Shown: positions 28,398 through 37,804, counted from the stretch's first letter. The stretch is 64,000 nucleotides of DNA from a bacterium HR29 (GCA_002898215.1 BEIF01000001.1:1339602-1403601), one strand, 5' to 3'. Notes: a model not told the origin generated them from the letters alone. Numbers and translations are program-made.

Positions 28398-29609
28398 TCA
28401 TCGTTCCGCAGGGGCCTCGAGGAGCGTTTTGAGCGTCGCCAGGAACGCCCCCGCCTCGTGGCCGTCGAGGGCGCGGTGGTCGAACGTGAGGCAAACGTTC
28501 ACCATGGCCCGGACGGCGATAGCGTCGTCGCCGACGACCACCGGGCGCCGCACCACCCGTTCGAGGGTGACGATAGCCACCTCGGGGGCGTTCAGGATCG
28601 GTCGCGAAGCGATGGACCCGAAGGCGCCGGTGTTGTTCACGGTGATGGTGCCACCTTGGACGTCGCTGAGCTGGAGCCGGCCGCCCCGCGCGCGCTCGAT
28701 GAGGTCGTCGAGCGCCCGGGCGAGCCCTTCGATGCTGAGCTCCTGGGCTCGGTGGAGGACGGGGACGACCAGACCCCCCGGCGCGGCCACGGCGATGCCC
28801 AAGTTGACATCGCGGAAGCGACGAAGCTCCCCCTCCTCGAAGCGAGCATTCAGGTTCGGGTGCTCACGGAGGGCTCGGCACACCGCCTGCGCGAAGAACG
28901 GGAGGAGCGTGAGGTGCCGCCCGAGCTTCGCCGCTATCGTGTCGCGAAGCCTGAGCAGTTCGGTGACGTCGGCTTCCACCATCGTCCAGGCCTGCGGCAC
29001 CTCGCGAGCCGCGCGGCTCAACCGCTCGGCGATGGTCCGGCGCGTGGGCGAGAGCGGGACGACCTCGTAGGCGGCGGCCGGCGCCGGAGAGACCGCGGCG
29101 GTCGAGGGGGTGGCGGAAGGGGCCTCGCCGCGGGCTGCGAGGTACGCCTCGACGTCTTTCCTGGTCACGCGCCCACCGAGCCCCGTGCCCGGAATCCGTT
29201 CGAGGTCGATGCCGTGCAGGCGCGCCAGTCGAAGCACGGCGGGCGTGTACCGGCGGCGCCGGTCGCCGGCGGCTGTGGGCTCGGGAGAAGGCCGCGGTGA
29301 TTCCACCGAGGCCCGCGCCGAGACGGCAGCGGCGACTGGGGTCTCGCTCGAGTCCGCTTCGGACGGCCGGGTACCGGCCGTGACGATCTCGCAGAGCGGC
29401 GTGCCCACCGGGACCGTTTCGCCTTGGGCGACGAATTGCCGCCCCATCACGCCCTCGAACGGCGAGGGGAGCTCCACGTTCACCTTTTCGGTCTCGACTT
29501 CGCAGAGCGGTTCGTCGAGGGCGACCGGGTCGCCCGGCTGCTTCAGCCAGCGCAGCACGGTGCCTTCGGTGACGCTCTCGCCGAGCTGGGGCATGGTAAC
29601 GACTGGCAC
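28398..29609 (-). CDS. 2-oxoacid dehydrogenase E2 (dihydrolipoamide acyltransferase, branched-chain type)
   Basis: The 403-residue protein has one lipoyl domain (residues 1-75) with the lipoylated Lys in VETEKVNVEL. A Pro/Ala linker and a peripheral subunit-binding domain follow (YTPAVLRLARLHGIDL...GGRVTRKDVEAYL). The catalytic domain carries FDHRALDG near the C terminus. It transfers the acyl group to CoA. AAGGAGG five bases before the GTG at 29609 decides the start. It follows E1 alpha and E1 beta with an 11-base gap. Confidence 0.95.
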   Translation of the reverse strand: MPVVTMPQLGESVTEGTVLRWLKQPGDPVALDEPLCEVETEKVNVELPSPFEGVMGRQFVAQGETVPVGTPLCEIVTAGTRPSEADSSETPVAAAVSARASVESPRPSPEPTAAGDRRRRYTPAVLRLARLHGIDLERIPGTGLGGRVTRKDVEAYLAARGEAPSATPSTAAVSPAPAAAYEVVPLSPTRRTIAERLSRAAREVPQAWTMVEADVTELLRLRDTIAAKLGRHLTLLPFFAQAVCRALREHPNLNARFEEGELRRFRDVNLGIAVAAPGGLVVPVLHRAQELSIEGLARALDDLIERARGGRLQLSDVQGGTITVNNTGAFGSIASRPILNAPEVAIVTLERVVRRPVVVGDDAIAVRAMVNVCLTFDHRALDGHEAGAFLATLKTLLEAPAER

Positions 29610-29620
29610 CGGGCCCTCCT

Positions 29621-30598
29621 TCAGTAGGCGGCAAGTTCGCGCGCAGCTGCAGCGATCTTCCGCCGGTCGGGCATGTAGAACCCTTCCATCGCGGGGTGGT
29701 AGGGGATGGGCGGGATGTCGGGCCCGCAGAGGCGGCGGATGGGCGCGTCGAGGTATTCGAAAGCGTGCTCGGCGATGAGCGCTGCGATTTCGGCTCCGAA
29801 GCCTCCGGTGAGGGTGTCTTCGTGGACGATGAGCACCTTCCCCGTGGCCCTCGCCGCTTCGAGCACCGCCTCGGTATCGAGCGGCCGGAGGGTGAGCAGG
29901 TCCACGACCGTGCACTCGATGCCCTCCGCGGCGAGCTCTTCGGCAGCGGCGAGGCATTCGTGGAGCATGAGGCCGTAGGCGTAGAGGGTCAGGTCGCCGC
30001 CGCGCCGGGTGACTCGCGCTTTGCCGATGCGCGTCTCTGCCGGCGCGCCGTTCAGCTCCTGGCGGATGAGCCGGTACGTGCGCTTGTGTTCCAGGAAGAT
30101 GACCGGGTTCGGGTCTTCAACGGCGGCAAGGAGGAGAGAGCGGTAATCGGCGGGAAAGGAGGGGGCGACGACCTTCAGGCCCGGCATGTGGGCGTAGAAC
30201 GCCTCGATGCTCTGCGAGTGGTGCTGGCCGCCGTGGACGCCGCCACCCCACGGAGTCCGCACGACAAGCGGCAGCCAGGCGTCGCCCTTCGTCCGGTAGC
30301 ACCACCGCGATGCTTCCGAGCAGAGCTGGTCGAAGGCGGCGTGGATGAAGTCGGCGAATTGGATCTCGGCGATGGGGCGCATCCCGTAGTGGGCGGCGCC
30401 GATGGCGATGCCGACGATGGAGGATTCGGCCAGAGGCGTATCGATGACCCGTCCCGGATACTTCGCCGCGAGGCCTTCGGTGGCGCGGAAGACGCCACCC
30501 GCCTCCACGTCCTCGCCGAGGATGAAGACGCGCTCGTCCCGCGCCATGGCCTCGTCGAGCGCCATGCGGACCGCTTCGAGAACGGAGACCTCGGCCAC
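29621..30598 (-). CDS. 2-oxoacid dehydrogenase E1 beta subunit
   Basis: The 325-residue thiamine-diphosphate enzyme subunit contains FILGEDVEAGGVFRATEGL, DTPLAESSIVGIAIGAAHYG, and WLPLVVRTPWGGGVHGGQHHSQSIEAFYAHMPGLKVV in segments, all typical of E1 beta in pyruvate and branched-chain complexes. It assembles with E1 alpha to decarboxylate the 2-oxo acid. The GTG at 30598 has AAGGAG seven bases upstream and lies one base after the E1 alpha stop. Confidence 0.95.
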   Translation of the reverse strand: MAEVSVLEAVRMALDEAMARDERVFILGEDVEAGGVFRATEGLAAKYPGRVIDTPLAESSIVGIAIGAAHYGMRPIAEIQFADFIHAAFDQLCSEASRWCYRTKGDAWLPLVVRTPWGGGVHGGQHHSQSIEAFYAHMPGLKVVAPSFPADYRSLLLAAVEDPNPVIFLEHKRTYRLIRQELNGAPAETRIGKARVTRRGGDLTLYAYGLMLHECLAAAEELAAEGIECTVVDLLTLRPLDTEAVLEAARATGKVLIVHEDTLTGGFGAEIAALIAEHAFEYLDAPIRRLCGPDIPPIPYHPAMEGFYMPDRRKIAAAARELAAY

Positions 30599-30599
30599 G

Positions 30600-31625
30600 T
30601 CAGTACTCCTTGTAGACGTGGGTCAGGGCATCCTCCGGGGCGGGGTCGGGCTGGGCGAGGGCCCATTCGACCGCGTCGCGGACCTCTTCCTCCACGTGGG
30701 CCTCGATCTCTTCCAGGTCTTCGCGCGGGAAGATGCCGTCAGCGAGGACGCGCTCTCGAAAGACGGTGATGGGGTCCTTCTTCGCCCACTCTTCAAGCTC
30801 TTTGCGCGGCCGATAGCGAGTGTCGTCGTCTTCGCTCGAGTGGGCCCAGAGCCGGTAACACTTGGCCTCGATGAGCCACGGCCCGCCACCCCGACGAGCC
30901 TGGTCGACCGCGGGCTTCACCGTCTGGTAGACGGCGACGCAATCCATACCGTCGACGATGGCAGCGTGCATGTCGTAGGCGCGGGCGCGGTCGGCAACGT
31001 GGGGGACGGGCATCTCCTTCTCGGTCCGTTCGGAGATGGCGTAGCCGTTGTTTTCGACGAAGAAGATGACCGGCAGACGGTGGATGGCGGCGAAGTTCAA
31101 CGCTTCGTGGAAATCGCCGCGGCTGGTGGCCCCTTCGCCGCAGCAGGCCATGACGACCAACTGCTCGCCCCTCAGCCGCGCCCCGAGCGCGATGCCCACG
31201 GCGTGCACGAGCTGCGTGGCCACGACCGACGATTGCGTGACGATGCGGCGGGCAGGGCTCGACCAGTGCGCCGGCATCTGCCGGCCGTAGCTATTCGGGT
31301 CGTCCCGCTTGCCGAGGACGTTCAGCATCGCTTCGCGGGCAGTCATCCCGAAGACGAGGTTCATCGCCAGGTCGCGGTAGTAGGGGGCGAGGTAATCGGT
31401 TCCCCGTTCGAGCGCCATGGCAGCGCCGACTTGAGCCGCCTCCTGTCCGGCGCCAGCAATCACGAAGGGGGCGCGGCCTTGACGGTTGAGGATGAGCATC
31501 CGCTCGGAGAGGCGCCGCGCAAGGAGCATGTAGTAGTACATCTCCTCGAGCTGCGCTTCCGAAAGCAGGTAGTCGTGGCGCTGCTCGCGGGAGCGGGCCT
31601 TCCGGGTGCGTTCACGCGTTGCCAT
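30600..31625 (-). CDS. 2-oxoacid dehydrogenase E1 alpha subunit (branched-chain type)
   Basis: The 341-residue subunit binds thiamine diphosphate through CGEGATSRGDFHEALNFAAI and FVENNGYAIS. The C-terminal phosphorylation-loop-like segment YRLWAHSSEDDDTRYR matches branched-chain 2-oxoacid dehydrogenases rather than pyruvate dehydrogenase, so the natural substrates are probably valine, leucine and isoleucine-derived oxo acids. With E1 beta and E2 it forms a compact operon. No E3 gene is present, so a shared dihydrolipoamide dehydrogenase must be encoded elsewhere. Confidence 0.93.
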   Translation of the reverse strand: MATRERTRKARSREQRHDYLLSEAQLEEMYYYMLLARRLSERMLILNRQGRAPFVIAGAGQEAAQVGAAMALERGTDYLAPYYRDLAMNLVFGMTAREAMLNVLGKRDDPNSYGRQMPAHWSSPARRIVTQSSVVATQLVHAVGIALGARLRGEQLVVMACCGEGATSRGDFHEALNFAAIHRLPVIFFVENNGYAISERTEKEMPVPHVADRARAYDMHAAIVDGMDCVAVYQTVKPAVDQARRGGGPWLIEAKCYRLWAHSSEDDDTRYRPRKELEEWAKKDPITVFRERVLADGIFPREDLEEIEAHVEEEVRDAVEWALAQPDPAPEDALTHVYKEY

Positions 31626-31722
31626 AGCACCCCCCGCGCGCCGCTGCGCGCTCCAGCGTCATCCTACCACTGGGGTCAAGGCGGTTGAGAGATGCATATG
31701 CGTAACCGATGGGTGAGCGCGC

Positions 31723-32730
31723 TCACTCCTCCGGAAATATGGGCTCCTGGAGCGAAGCCCCCGCCGCCTCCTCGAAGCTCGCCGCTACGAAATGGTCGCC
31801 CACGCCGTGGTAGCGGAACAGGCGACCTCCGGGTGCCGCCAGCTCGGCGAGGAAGCCATCCACGAGTGCCTGCGTGCAGACCTCGCCCGGCCGGTGCACA
31901 CCGAGGCAGCCGTCACGCCAGGTCACGAGGCGGAAGGAGTACACGCTCACCCGGTCCGGGGCGGTGCCGAGGCGGGTTGCCAGGTCCTCGCGCATCGCCC
32001 GCTGGACGGCAACGTGGTCGGAAGGCGGCTCCACCGTGCGGCGACCTTGCTCGAAATCGGTAGCGATGAAGCCGTACGCGGAGACGTGGTAGCGGTACGG
32101 CTCGCCACCCGCCTCGAGTTCGACGATGAAGCCGGGCGCGAGCATCTCGCCGCAGGCGGCCTCCGGCCGCACGAAGCCGAGGCAGAGGTCGGGGAAGGTC
32201 ACCGGGGCGATGAACGTGGTGACCACGTCGCTCCTCGGCGTCCCGGTCCGGAGCGAGAGGTCCCACGCGGCGTAATCGGCGAGGATGGCACCCAAGTCGG
32301 CCCGGACGTCGGGCGGAACGGGGGAGCCGTCCTCCAGCGTTCCCGTCGCGAAGGAGGCCGCGACGAAGCGATCCCCACCGAGGTGGTAGCGATACTCCTT
32401 CCCGGCCGCCTCGAACCAGGCGATGAACCCACCGATGAAGATCATCGTGCAGGCTTCGCCTTCCTCCTTCACGCCGAGGCAGCCGTCCCAACCTGCGTGC
32501 TGCAGCCGGCGCAGGTGGACGTCGAGCGGGTCGACCCGCAGGCGCCCGGCGAGGTCGAGCCTGGCGGCATGGAGTGCCGACTCGGCCGGCAGGGTGGGTT
32601 GCGAAGGAGCGGTGCTCACCGGGCCGGAGCCATCATCGCCACGGTTGGCGCGGGCGCCGCAGGCGGCCGCGGCGAACGCGGCGACGACGAGGAGCGCTGC
32701 GAGGACGACGAACAGAGGACCACGGAGCAT
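31723..32730 (-). CDS. Lipoprotein with three tandem 'GCLG...YRYH' repeats
   Basis: The 335-residue protein starts with a lipoprotein signal (MLRGPLFVVLAALLVVAA, lipobox AAAC). It then carries three repeats of about 90-100 residues. Each contains a core of (D)GCLG(V/F), a second Cys 8-12 residues later, GF(I/L) and (Y/F)RYH followed by F(V/I)A. The cores read WDGCLGVKEEGEACT, FPDLCLGFVRPEAACG and WRDGCLGVHRPGEVCT. The paired Cys suggest one disulfide per repeat outside the membrane. Function is unknown; similar repeats occur in cyanobacterial and Chloroflexota secreted proteins. Confidence 0.72.
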   Translation of the reverse strand: MLRGPLFVVLAALLVVAAFAAAACGARANRGDDGSGPVSTAPSQPTLPAESALHAARLDLAGRLRVDPLDVHLRRLQHAGWDGCLGVKEEGEACTMIFIGGFIAWFEAAGKEYRYHLGGDRFVAASFATGTLEDGSPVPPDVRADLGAILADYAAWDLSLRTGTPRSDVVTTFIAPVTFPDLCLGFVRPEAACGEMLAPGFIVELEAGGEPYRYHVSAYGFIATDFEQGRRTVEPPSDHVAVQRAMREDLATRLGTAPDRVSVYSFRLVTWRDGCLGVHRPGEVCTQALVDGFLAELAAPGGRLFRYHGVGDHFVAASFEEAAGASLQEPIFPEE

Positions 32731-32803
32731 TTCCACCCCCGAGCGAGGTGTCGCTGGATGGAATGACGCCGGGCGTCGCCGGAATGTTCCCGTCGCTCCT
32801 TCG

Positions 32804-32885
32804 TGCCGGGGGTGGGAGTCGAACCCACACGCCTCGCGGCCGCGGATTTTAAGTCCGCCGCGTCTGCCGATTCCGCCACCCCGGC
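32804..32885 (-). tRNA. tRNA-Leu (UAA anticodon)
   Basis: Read on the minus strand, the 82-nt gene has the acceptor stem GCCGGGG/CCCCGGC, a D-arm GCGGAATCGGCAGACGC, the anticodon stem GCGGA/TCCGC with loop CTTAAAA (anticodon TAA at 32849-32851), a variable arm and a T-arm GTGGGTTCGACTCCCAC. The discriminator base is A, as expected for leucine. The CCA end is not encoded. It lies between the repeat lipoprotein and the putA-like gene on the same strand. Confidence 0.96.
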
Positions 32886-32939
32886 ACGCGACCTCAGCAT
32901 ACGACAGTCCCGCGGACCGCAGCCCGGAGCGCGACGCAC

Positions 32940-35870
32940 TCAGCGCGCGAGGAGATCCTCGGCGAAGCCGCGCCGGAGCGTGTTCTCCGTAACCACCCTC
33001 GGCACCGTGAAGGGGATAAGGGTGTCCGGGCCGCCCGCCTTGTCGCCCAGGCCTGAGCGGCGGAACCCACCGAACGGCTGGCGCCCCACCATGGCGCCCG
33101 TGATCTTGCGGTTGATGTACAGGTTCCCGACGCGGAAGTCGCGCATGGCGAGAGCGATGTTCCGGGGGTTCCGCGAGAAAACACCGCCCGTGAGCGCGTA
33201 CTCGGCATCGTTCGCCAGTGCAAGGGCCTCGTCGAAGCGGTCCACCGTGAAGAGGGTGAGCACCGGACCGAAGATCTCCTCCCGCGCCACCGCCGAGGTC
33301 GGCGGAAGCCCTTCGAACACTTGGGGGGCGACGTACCGGCCCTCCGACGGGGCATCGCCCCGTGCGAGGAGCCGCCCCTCGCGCGTGGCGAGGCGTAGAT
33401 ACTGCTCCACTTTCTCCTTCGCTTGGTCGGAGATGAGTGGGGGCACCACGGTCCAGGGGTCCTCGGGCAGCCCCACCGGGAGGCTTTCGACGGCCCCTGC
33501 AAGGCGCTCCCGGAATTCGGCCGCGGCGGAGCCGACGACGATTACGCGGCTGCAGGCGCTGCATTTCTGACCCGCGTACCCGAACGCCGAGGCGACGACT
33601 CCCAGAACGGCCTCATCGATGTCGGCATCCTCATCGACGATGACGGCATTCTTGCCGCCCATCTCGGCAACGACGCGCTTCGGACCCGCAGGGGCGGCGG
33701 GCGAGGACGCCGCGACGGCGAGGATGTGGAGCCCTACCTCCGCGCTGCCCGTGAAGGCGATGACGTCGACTTGGGGGTGACGGACAAGGGCTTCGCCCAC
33801 CACCTCACCCCGACCCGGAAGGAAGTGGACGACATCGGGCGGGACGCCGGCCTCGTGGAGCAGGTCGACGAAGCGCCGGGCCACGACCGGTGATTCCTCG
33901 GCGGGCTTGACGATGGCGCAGCAGCCGGCCGCGAGGGCGGCGGCTGTCATCCCGGCCATGATCGCGAGGGGGAAGTTCCAAGGAGCGATGATGGCGGCCA
34001 CGCCGCGCCCTTCCCGAAACGTGCGATTCCGTTCACCCGGCACCAGATCGAGGTGTTCGCCGAGCTCGAGGCGCTCGGCCTGGAGGGCGTAGTACCGCAG
34101 GTAGTCGACCGCCTCGACGACGTCACCGTCGGCTTCGCGCCACGGCTTGGCGCACTCGTGGACCATCAGCGCGGCGAACTCCCACCGGCGAGCCGCGAGG
34201 AGGTCGGCGGCGTGCCGGAGGATTTCGCCCCGGCGTCGCGCCCCGGCGTCGCGCCAGGCGGGAAACGCCCGCCGGGCGCGCTCGGCCGCCTCGTCGGCCT
34301 CGTCGGGCCCGGCGTACGAGACCTCGGCGAGCAGGGTGCCTGGATGGGCAGGTGGTTCCGCCGCAGCCAGCTCCCGGCCGGGAAGCTCGCGCCCCCCTAC
34401 CAGCGGTCCAATGCGCCTGCCGAATTTCGACCACTCCCGAGCAAGCGCCTGTCGCATCGCCTCACGGTGAGCGGGGAGGTGCCATTCGGCGGCGGGGTGG
34501 TTCCGGAACGGGGCGGCGCGCACGGGCAGCGACGCCGGTGCCGGTGGAGCGGGCGGCCGCAACACCTCCTCCGGGTCGGCCGATTCGAACTTATGCACAA
34601 TCCACGATTCGTTGGCCGTGTTTTCGAGGAGGCGACGCACAAGGTAGCCCATGCCGGGGATGAGCTCCCCCACCGGGACGTAGACGCGGGTCCGGTATCC
34701 CAGGGCTGAGACCGCCCGCCGCAGCCCTTCGGCCATCCCGTACAGCGTCTGGAATTCGAGCGCCTCGGGCGGGAGCCCGGCCTCCTCGGCGCGCACCATC
34801 GCCTGGGCGATGCTGCGCGGGTTGTGGGTGCCGAACGCCGGGCGGAGATGCGGCCATGCCCGCAGCAACCGCTCCGTACAGCGCTCGAAGTGCCAATCGG
34901 TGGCCGATTTCTCCTCGAACACCGGGACGGGGTGACCGAGCTGACGGGCTACGACCCGCTCCTCGTCCCAGTAGGCGCCCTTCACCAGGCGCACCGCGAA
35001 AGAACGCCCCGTGCGTCGCGCGAGGTCCTCGAGCCACTCGAGAACATCGAGCGCGTCGCGGAGGTAGGCCTGGACCACGATCCCGGCGCCATCCCACCCT
35101 TCCAACCCTTCCTCCAAGAGGGCATCGGCAAAGACGCGATGCACGAGGTCGCGGTAGCGGTACTGCTCCATATCGACGTAGATCCCCGCCCCGAGCTCTC
35201 GCGCCCGTCGGAGAATGGGGAGGAGGCGCGGCTGGATGTCCCGCGAGACCGCCTCCGGGGCCGCTGGTTCGAAGTGCGGCGTAAGCGCCGAAAGCTTGAC
35301 GGAGATGTTCGGCGTTCGAGCGAACTCGGGCGCGTTCCACGCGGTGCTCGCGGCCGCCAGGGTGTCCAGAAGGTGGAGGTACCGCTCCCGGTACCCGTCC
35401 GCTTCGCGGGCGGAGAGAGTGGCTTCGCCGAGGACGTCCAGGGTCGACGCCACCCCCGCCTCCGCAAGCGCGCGCAGCTTCGGCAGGGCGTCCTGGGCAT
35501 CGCGGCCGGCGATGAAGCGGTCGGCCATGGCGAAGACGCCTTGGCGCACGACCCTCGATAGGACGGGGCGGAACGGGCGCTGCCCACCCACACGACTGCC
35601 GAGCGCGACGGGACCGGGAGCGCCCTCGCGAAAGTACTGGCGCACGTGGTCGGCGACCGCCTGGGCGCTCCGCAAGGCAGGCAGGACGTCGACGAAGCGA
35701 AGGAGCTTGACACGGAAGGTCGGGTCGCGCGTCGCCCATTCGAAGAGGCGCTCTTGCCACCAGGCCGGCGTAAGGTGCAGCAGCCGCTGTGGCTCCACAG
35801 CAGCGAGGAGGCGGCGACCGCGCTCCTGGATCCTGCGCTCGAGTGCATCGCCGTCGGGCGTGGGAGCCAC
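32940..35870 (-). CDS. putA: Bifunctional proline dehydrogenase / L-glutamate gamma-semialdehyde dehydrogenase
   Basis: The 976-residue fusion converts proline to glutamate in two steps. The N-terminal half is FAD-dependent PRODH (NISVKLSALTPHFEP, VRLVKGAYWDEERVVA, ALEFQTLYGMAEGLRRA). The C-terminal half is an aldehyde dehydrogenase with APWNFPLAI, VAEMGGKNAVIVDEDADIDE and the catalytic Cys in GYAGQKCSACSR. No ribbon-helix-helix DNA-binding domain is present, so it is a catalytic PutA only. The GTG at 35870 is supported by TAGAAT six bases upstream. It diverges from a class III aminotransferase, which may act in the same nitrogen pathway. Confidence 0.95.
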   Translation of the reverse strand: MAPTPDGDALERRIQERGRRLLAAVEPQRLLHLTPAWWQERLFEWATRDPTFRVKLLRFVDVLPALRSAQAVADHVRQYFREGAPGPVALGSRVGGQRPFRPVLSRVVRQGVFAMADRFIAGRDAQDALPKLRALAEAGVASTLDVLGEATLSAREADGYRERYLHLLDTLAAASTAWNAPEFARTPNISVKLSALTPHFEPAAPEAVSRDIQPRLLPILRRARELGAGIYVDMEQYRYRDLVHRVFADALLEEGLEGWDGAGIVVQAYLRDALDVLEWLEDLARRTGRSFAVRLVKGAYWDEERVVARQLGHPVPVFEEKSATDWHFERCTERLLRAWPHLRPAFGTHNPRSIAQAMVRAEEAGLPPEALEFQTLYGMAEGLRRAVSALGYRTRVYVPVGELIPGMGYLVRRLLENTANESWIVHKFESADPEEVLRPPAPPAPASLPVRAAPFRNHPAAEWHLPAHREAMRQALAREWSKFGRRIGPLVGGRELPGRELAAAEPPAHPGTLLAEVSYAGPDEADEAAERARRAFPAWRDAGARRRGEILRHAADLLAARRWEFAALMVHECAKPWREADGDVVEAVDYLRYYALQAERLELGEHLDLVPGERNRTFREGRGVAAIIAPWNFPLAIMAGMTAAALAAGCCAIVKPAEESPVVARRFVDLLHEAGVPPDVVHFLPGRGEVVGEALVRHPQVDVIAFTGSAEVGLHILAVAASSPAAPAGPKRVVAEMGGKNAVIVDEDADIDEAVLGVVASAFGYAGQKCSACSRVIVVGSAAAEFRERLAGAVESLPVGLPEDPWTVVPPLISDQAKEKVEQYLRLATREGRLLARGDAPSEGRYVAPQVFEGLPPTSAVAREEIFGPVLTLFTVDRFDEALALANDAEYALTGGVFSRNPRNIALAMRDFRVGNLYINRKITGAMVGRQPFGGFRRSGLGDKAGGPDTLIPFTVPRVVTENTLRRGFAEDLLAR

Positions 35871-35876
35871 GCCGAC

Positions 35877-35882
35877 ATTCTA
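35877..35882 (-). promoter_or_regulatory. Leaderless -10 element of putA
   Basis: TAGAAT on the minus strand ends 6 bases before the putA GTG, and no Shine-Dalgarno sequence is present. No clear -35 is seen, as for the other leaderless starts in the window. Confidence 0.55.
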
Positions 35883-35950
35883 TGCGCTGCCGCCGCTGCC
35901 AGCGTTGCGGCGGGTCCCGGAGGAGCGCAGAATGCCGCCGAGGGACGAGG

Positions 35951-37300
35951 ATGGCGACGCAACCGCGGCTTCGCCGGCGCCCGGCGCTCTGGCTCCAGAA
36001 TCAGCCCCTCGATGCCTTCGAGCGGGACGACCCTCCCCTCGTCATCGACCGCGGTGAGGGGATCTACCTCTGGGACCGGGAAGTCCGCAGGTACATCGAC
36101 GCCCTCTCCGGCCTGTGGGTGGTAGCGGCTGGCCATGGTCGCACCGAGCTCGCCGAAGCGGCGGCCGAGCAGGCGAGCCGGCTCGCGTACGCGAACACGT
36201 TCGCGTACGCGACCGAACCGGCTCTGGAACTCGCCGAGGCGCTGGTGAAGCTCGCACCACCGGGGATTGCCCGCGTCCACTTCGCCAACTCCGGGTCGGA
36301 GGCGGTCGAGCTCGCGCTGAAAATCGCGAAGCAGTACCACTACAACCGCGGCGAGGGGAAGCGGTACAAGATCATCTCGCGCATCGGGTCGTACCACGGG
36401 CAGACGGCAGGCGCCCTGAGCGTGAACGGGGCGAGCTACGCGGTACGTCCACCCTTCGAGCCACTGGTACCAGGAGCGATCCGCGTCCCGGGGGTGAACT
36501 GCGCCCACTGCCCGTACGAGAAGACGTATCCCTCGTGTAACGTCTACTGCGCTCGCGCCATCGCGGGGTTCATCGAGGCGGAACGCCCGGAAACCGTCGC
36601 CGCGGTCATCGCCGAGCCCATCTCCATCGCCAACGGGAACTTCGTCCCGCCCGCGGAGTACTGGCGCACCCTTCGGGAGGTGTGCGATGCCTACGGCGTC
36701 CTGCTCATCGCTGACGAGGTCATCAACGGGTTCGGACGAACAGGACGGTGGTGGGGGATCGACCACTTCGGCATCGTGCCCGACCTGATGACGGTGGCCA
36801 AGCAGCTCAGCTCGGGATACGCGCCCATCGGCGCGGTGCTGGTCCACGAACGGGTGGCAGCGGCTTTCGAAGGGGGGCCGGAGCGGGCGTTCATGAGCGG
36901 GCTCACCTTCGCCGGACATCCCGTGGCCTGCGCCGTGGCGCGGGCGAACCTCGGCATCCTGCAGCGCGAGCGTCTGCCGGAACGCGCCGCCTCCGTGGGC
37001 GCTCACCTGGGCGCGCGGCTGCGCGAAATCGCTCGCGGGCGGCGAGTGGTAGCCGACGTGCGCGGGATCGGCTTGCTATGGGCGCTCGAAATCGTGCGCG
37101 ACCGCGATAGCGGCGAGCCCTTCCCGAGCCGGGAGCTGTCCCGATGGCTCGAGTCGGCGCTCCAGCGCCGGGGCCTGTTGACCCGCGCCGGCAGCCTGCT
37201 CTTCCTGGCCCCGCCACTGGTCACCGACCGGGAGGAGGCCGATGCCATCGCCGACATCGTCGACGATGCCCTCGCCGAGCTCGAGCGGGGTGGCCCCTAG
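35951..37300 (+). CDS. Class III pyridoxal-phosphate aminotransferase
   Basis: The 449-residue enzyme is a fold-type I class III aminotransferase. The N terminus has WLQNQPLDAFERDDPPLVIDRGEGIYLWD, the PLP site has FANSGSEAVELALKIAKQYH and LIADEVINGFGRTGRWWG, and the Schiff-base Lys is Lys284 in MTVAKQLSSGYAPIGA. This is the taurine/beta-alanine/omega-amino-acid-pyruvate branch. The exact amino donor cannot be assigned. A further Cys cluster in NCAHCPYEKTYPSCNVYC is unusual but also seen in this branch. The ATG follows a GAGGGACGAGG stretch. It overlaps an alternative longer CheW start downstream. Confidence 0.9.
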   Translation: MATQPRLRRRPALWLQNQPLDAFERDDPPLVIDRGEGIYLWDREVRRYIDALSGLWVVAAGHGRTELAEAAAEQASRLAYANTFAYATEPALELAEALVKLAPPGIARVHFANSGSEAVELALKIAKQYHYNRGEGKRYKIISRIGSYHGQTAGALSVNGASYAVRPPFEPLVPGAIRVPGVNCAHCPYEKTYPSCNVYCARAIAGFIEAERPETVAAVIAEPISIANGNFVPPAEYWRTLREVCDAYGVLLIADEVINGFGRTGRWWGIDHFGIVPDLMTVAKQLSSGYAPIGAVLVHERVAAAFEGGPERAFMSGLTFAGHPVACAVARANLGILQRERLPERAASVGAHLGARLREIARGRRVVADVRGIGLLWALEIVRDRDSGEPFPSRELSRWLESALQRRGLLTRAGSLLFLAPPLVTDREEADAIADIVDDALAELERGGP

Positions 37301-37340
37301 GGGGTGCGGAGCGCCCCCAGCGGTGCCGACCCCTAAGGTG

Positions 37341-37790
37341 ATGGGCGAGTTCGATGCCGTCTGGGTCTTCTTCCGCGTGGGCGCGGTGCCCTGCGCCCTT
37401 CCCGCGGGCGCTGTCGAGAGCGTCGAGCGGGAGCTCGCCGTGACCCCCGCGGCAGGCGCTCCACGGTCGGTCGCCGGGCTTGCCCTCGTGCGCAGCCACG
37501 TCGTGCCAGTGGTGGACCTCCACCGCCTCTTCGGACAGCCGGCACCGCGGTCGGGCGGGAGCTACCTGGTGGTGCGCCTTGCGTCGGGCCAGAGCGCGGC
37601 GCTCTGGGTCAGCGACACGGAGGACATCGAGCGCGTCGAGCCGCATGCCTTCCAGTCGGTGGCGATCCCTGGAAGGCGAAGCCGGTACGCTCGGCGAGTC
37701 ATCGTCCGTGAAGACGGCCGCCTGTGGCTGGCATTGGACGCGGAGAGGTTAGTGGTCAAGGGCGCACGGAACGTGGCGCAGGCGGCCTAA
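37341..37790 (+). CDS. CheW-like domain protein (solitary)
   Basis: The 149-residue protein is a stand-alone CheW-like SH3-type domain: VFFRVGAVPCALPAGAVESV, APRSVAGLALVRSHVVPVVDLHRLFG, SYLVVRLASGQSAALWVSD and a C-terminal strand. CheW couples chemoreceptors to CheA, but no cheA, receptor or methylation gene is nearby. It may act in a Frz/Pil-type or other chemosensory system encoded elsewhere. The start is uncertain: GTG at 37323 is in frame and would add six residues. Confidence 0.75.
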   Translation: MGEFDAVWVFFRVGAVPCALPAGAVESVERELAVTPAAGAPRSVAGLALVRSHVVPVVDLHRLFGQPAPRSGGSYLVVRLASGQSAALWVSDTEDIERVEPHAFQSVAIPGRRSRYARRVIVREDGRLWLALDAERLVVKGARNVAQAA

Positions 37791-37804
37791 ACCGGGCTGC
37801 CCGC

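Noticed and set aside
31713-31726. A 14-bp palindrome at the stop of the repeat lipoprotein gene.
   Set aside because: It has no loop and is too short to argue for a terminator or operator on its own.
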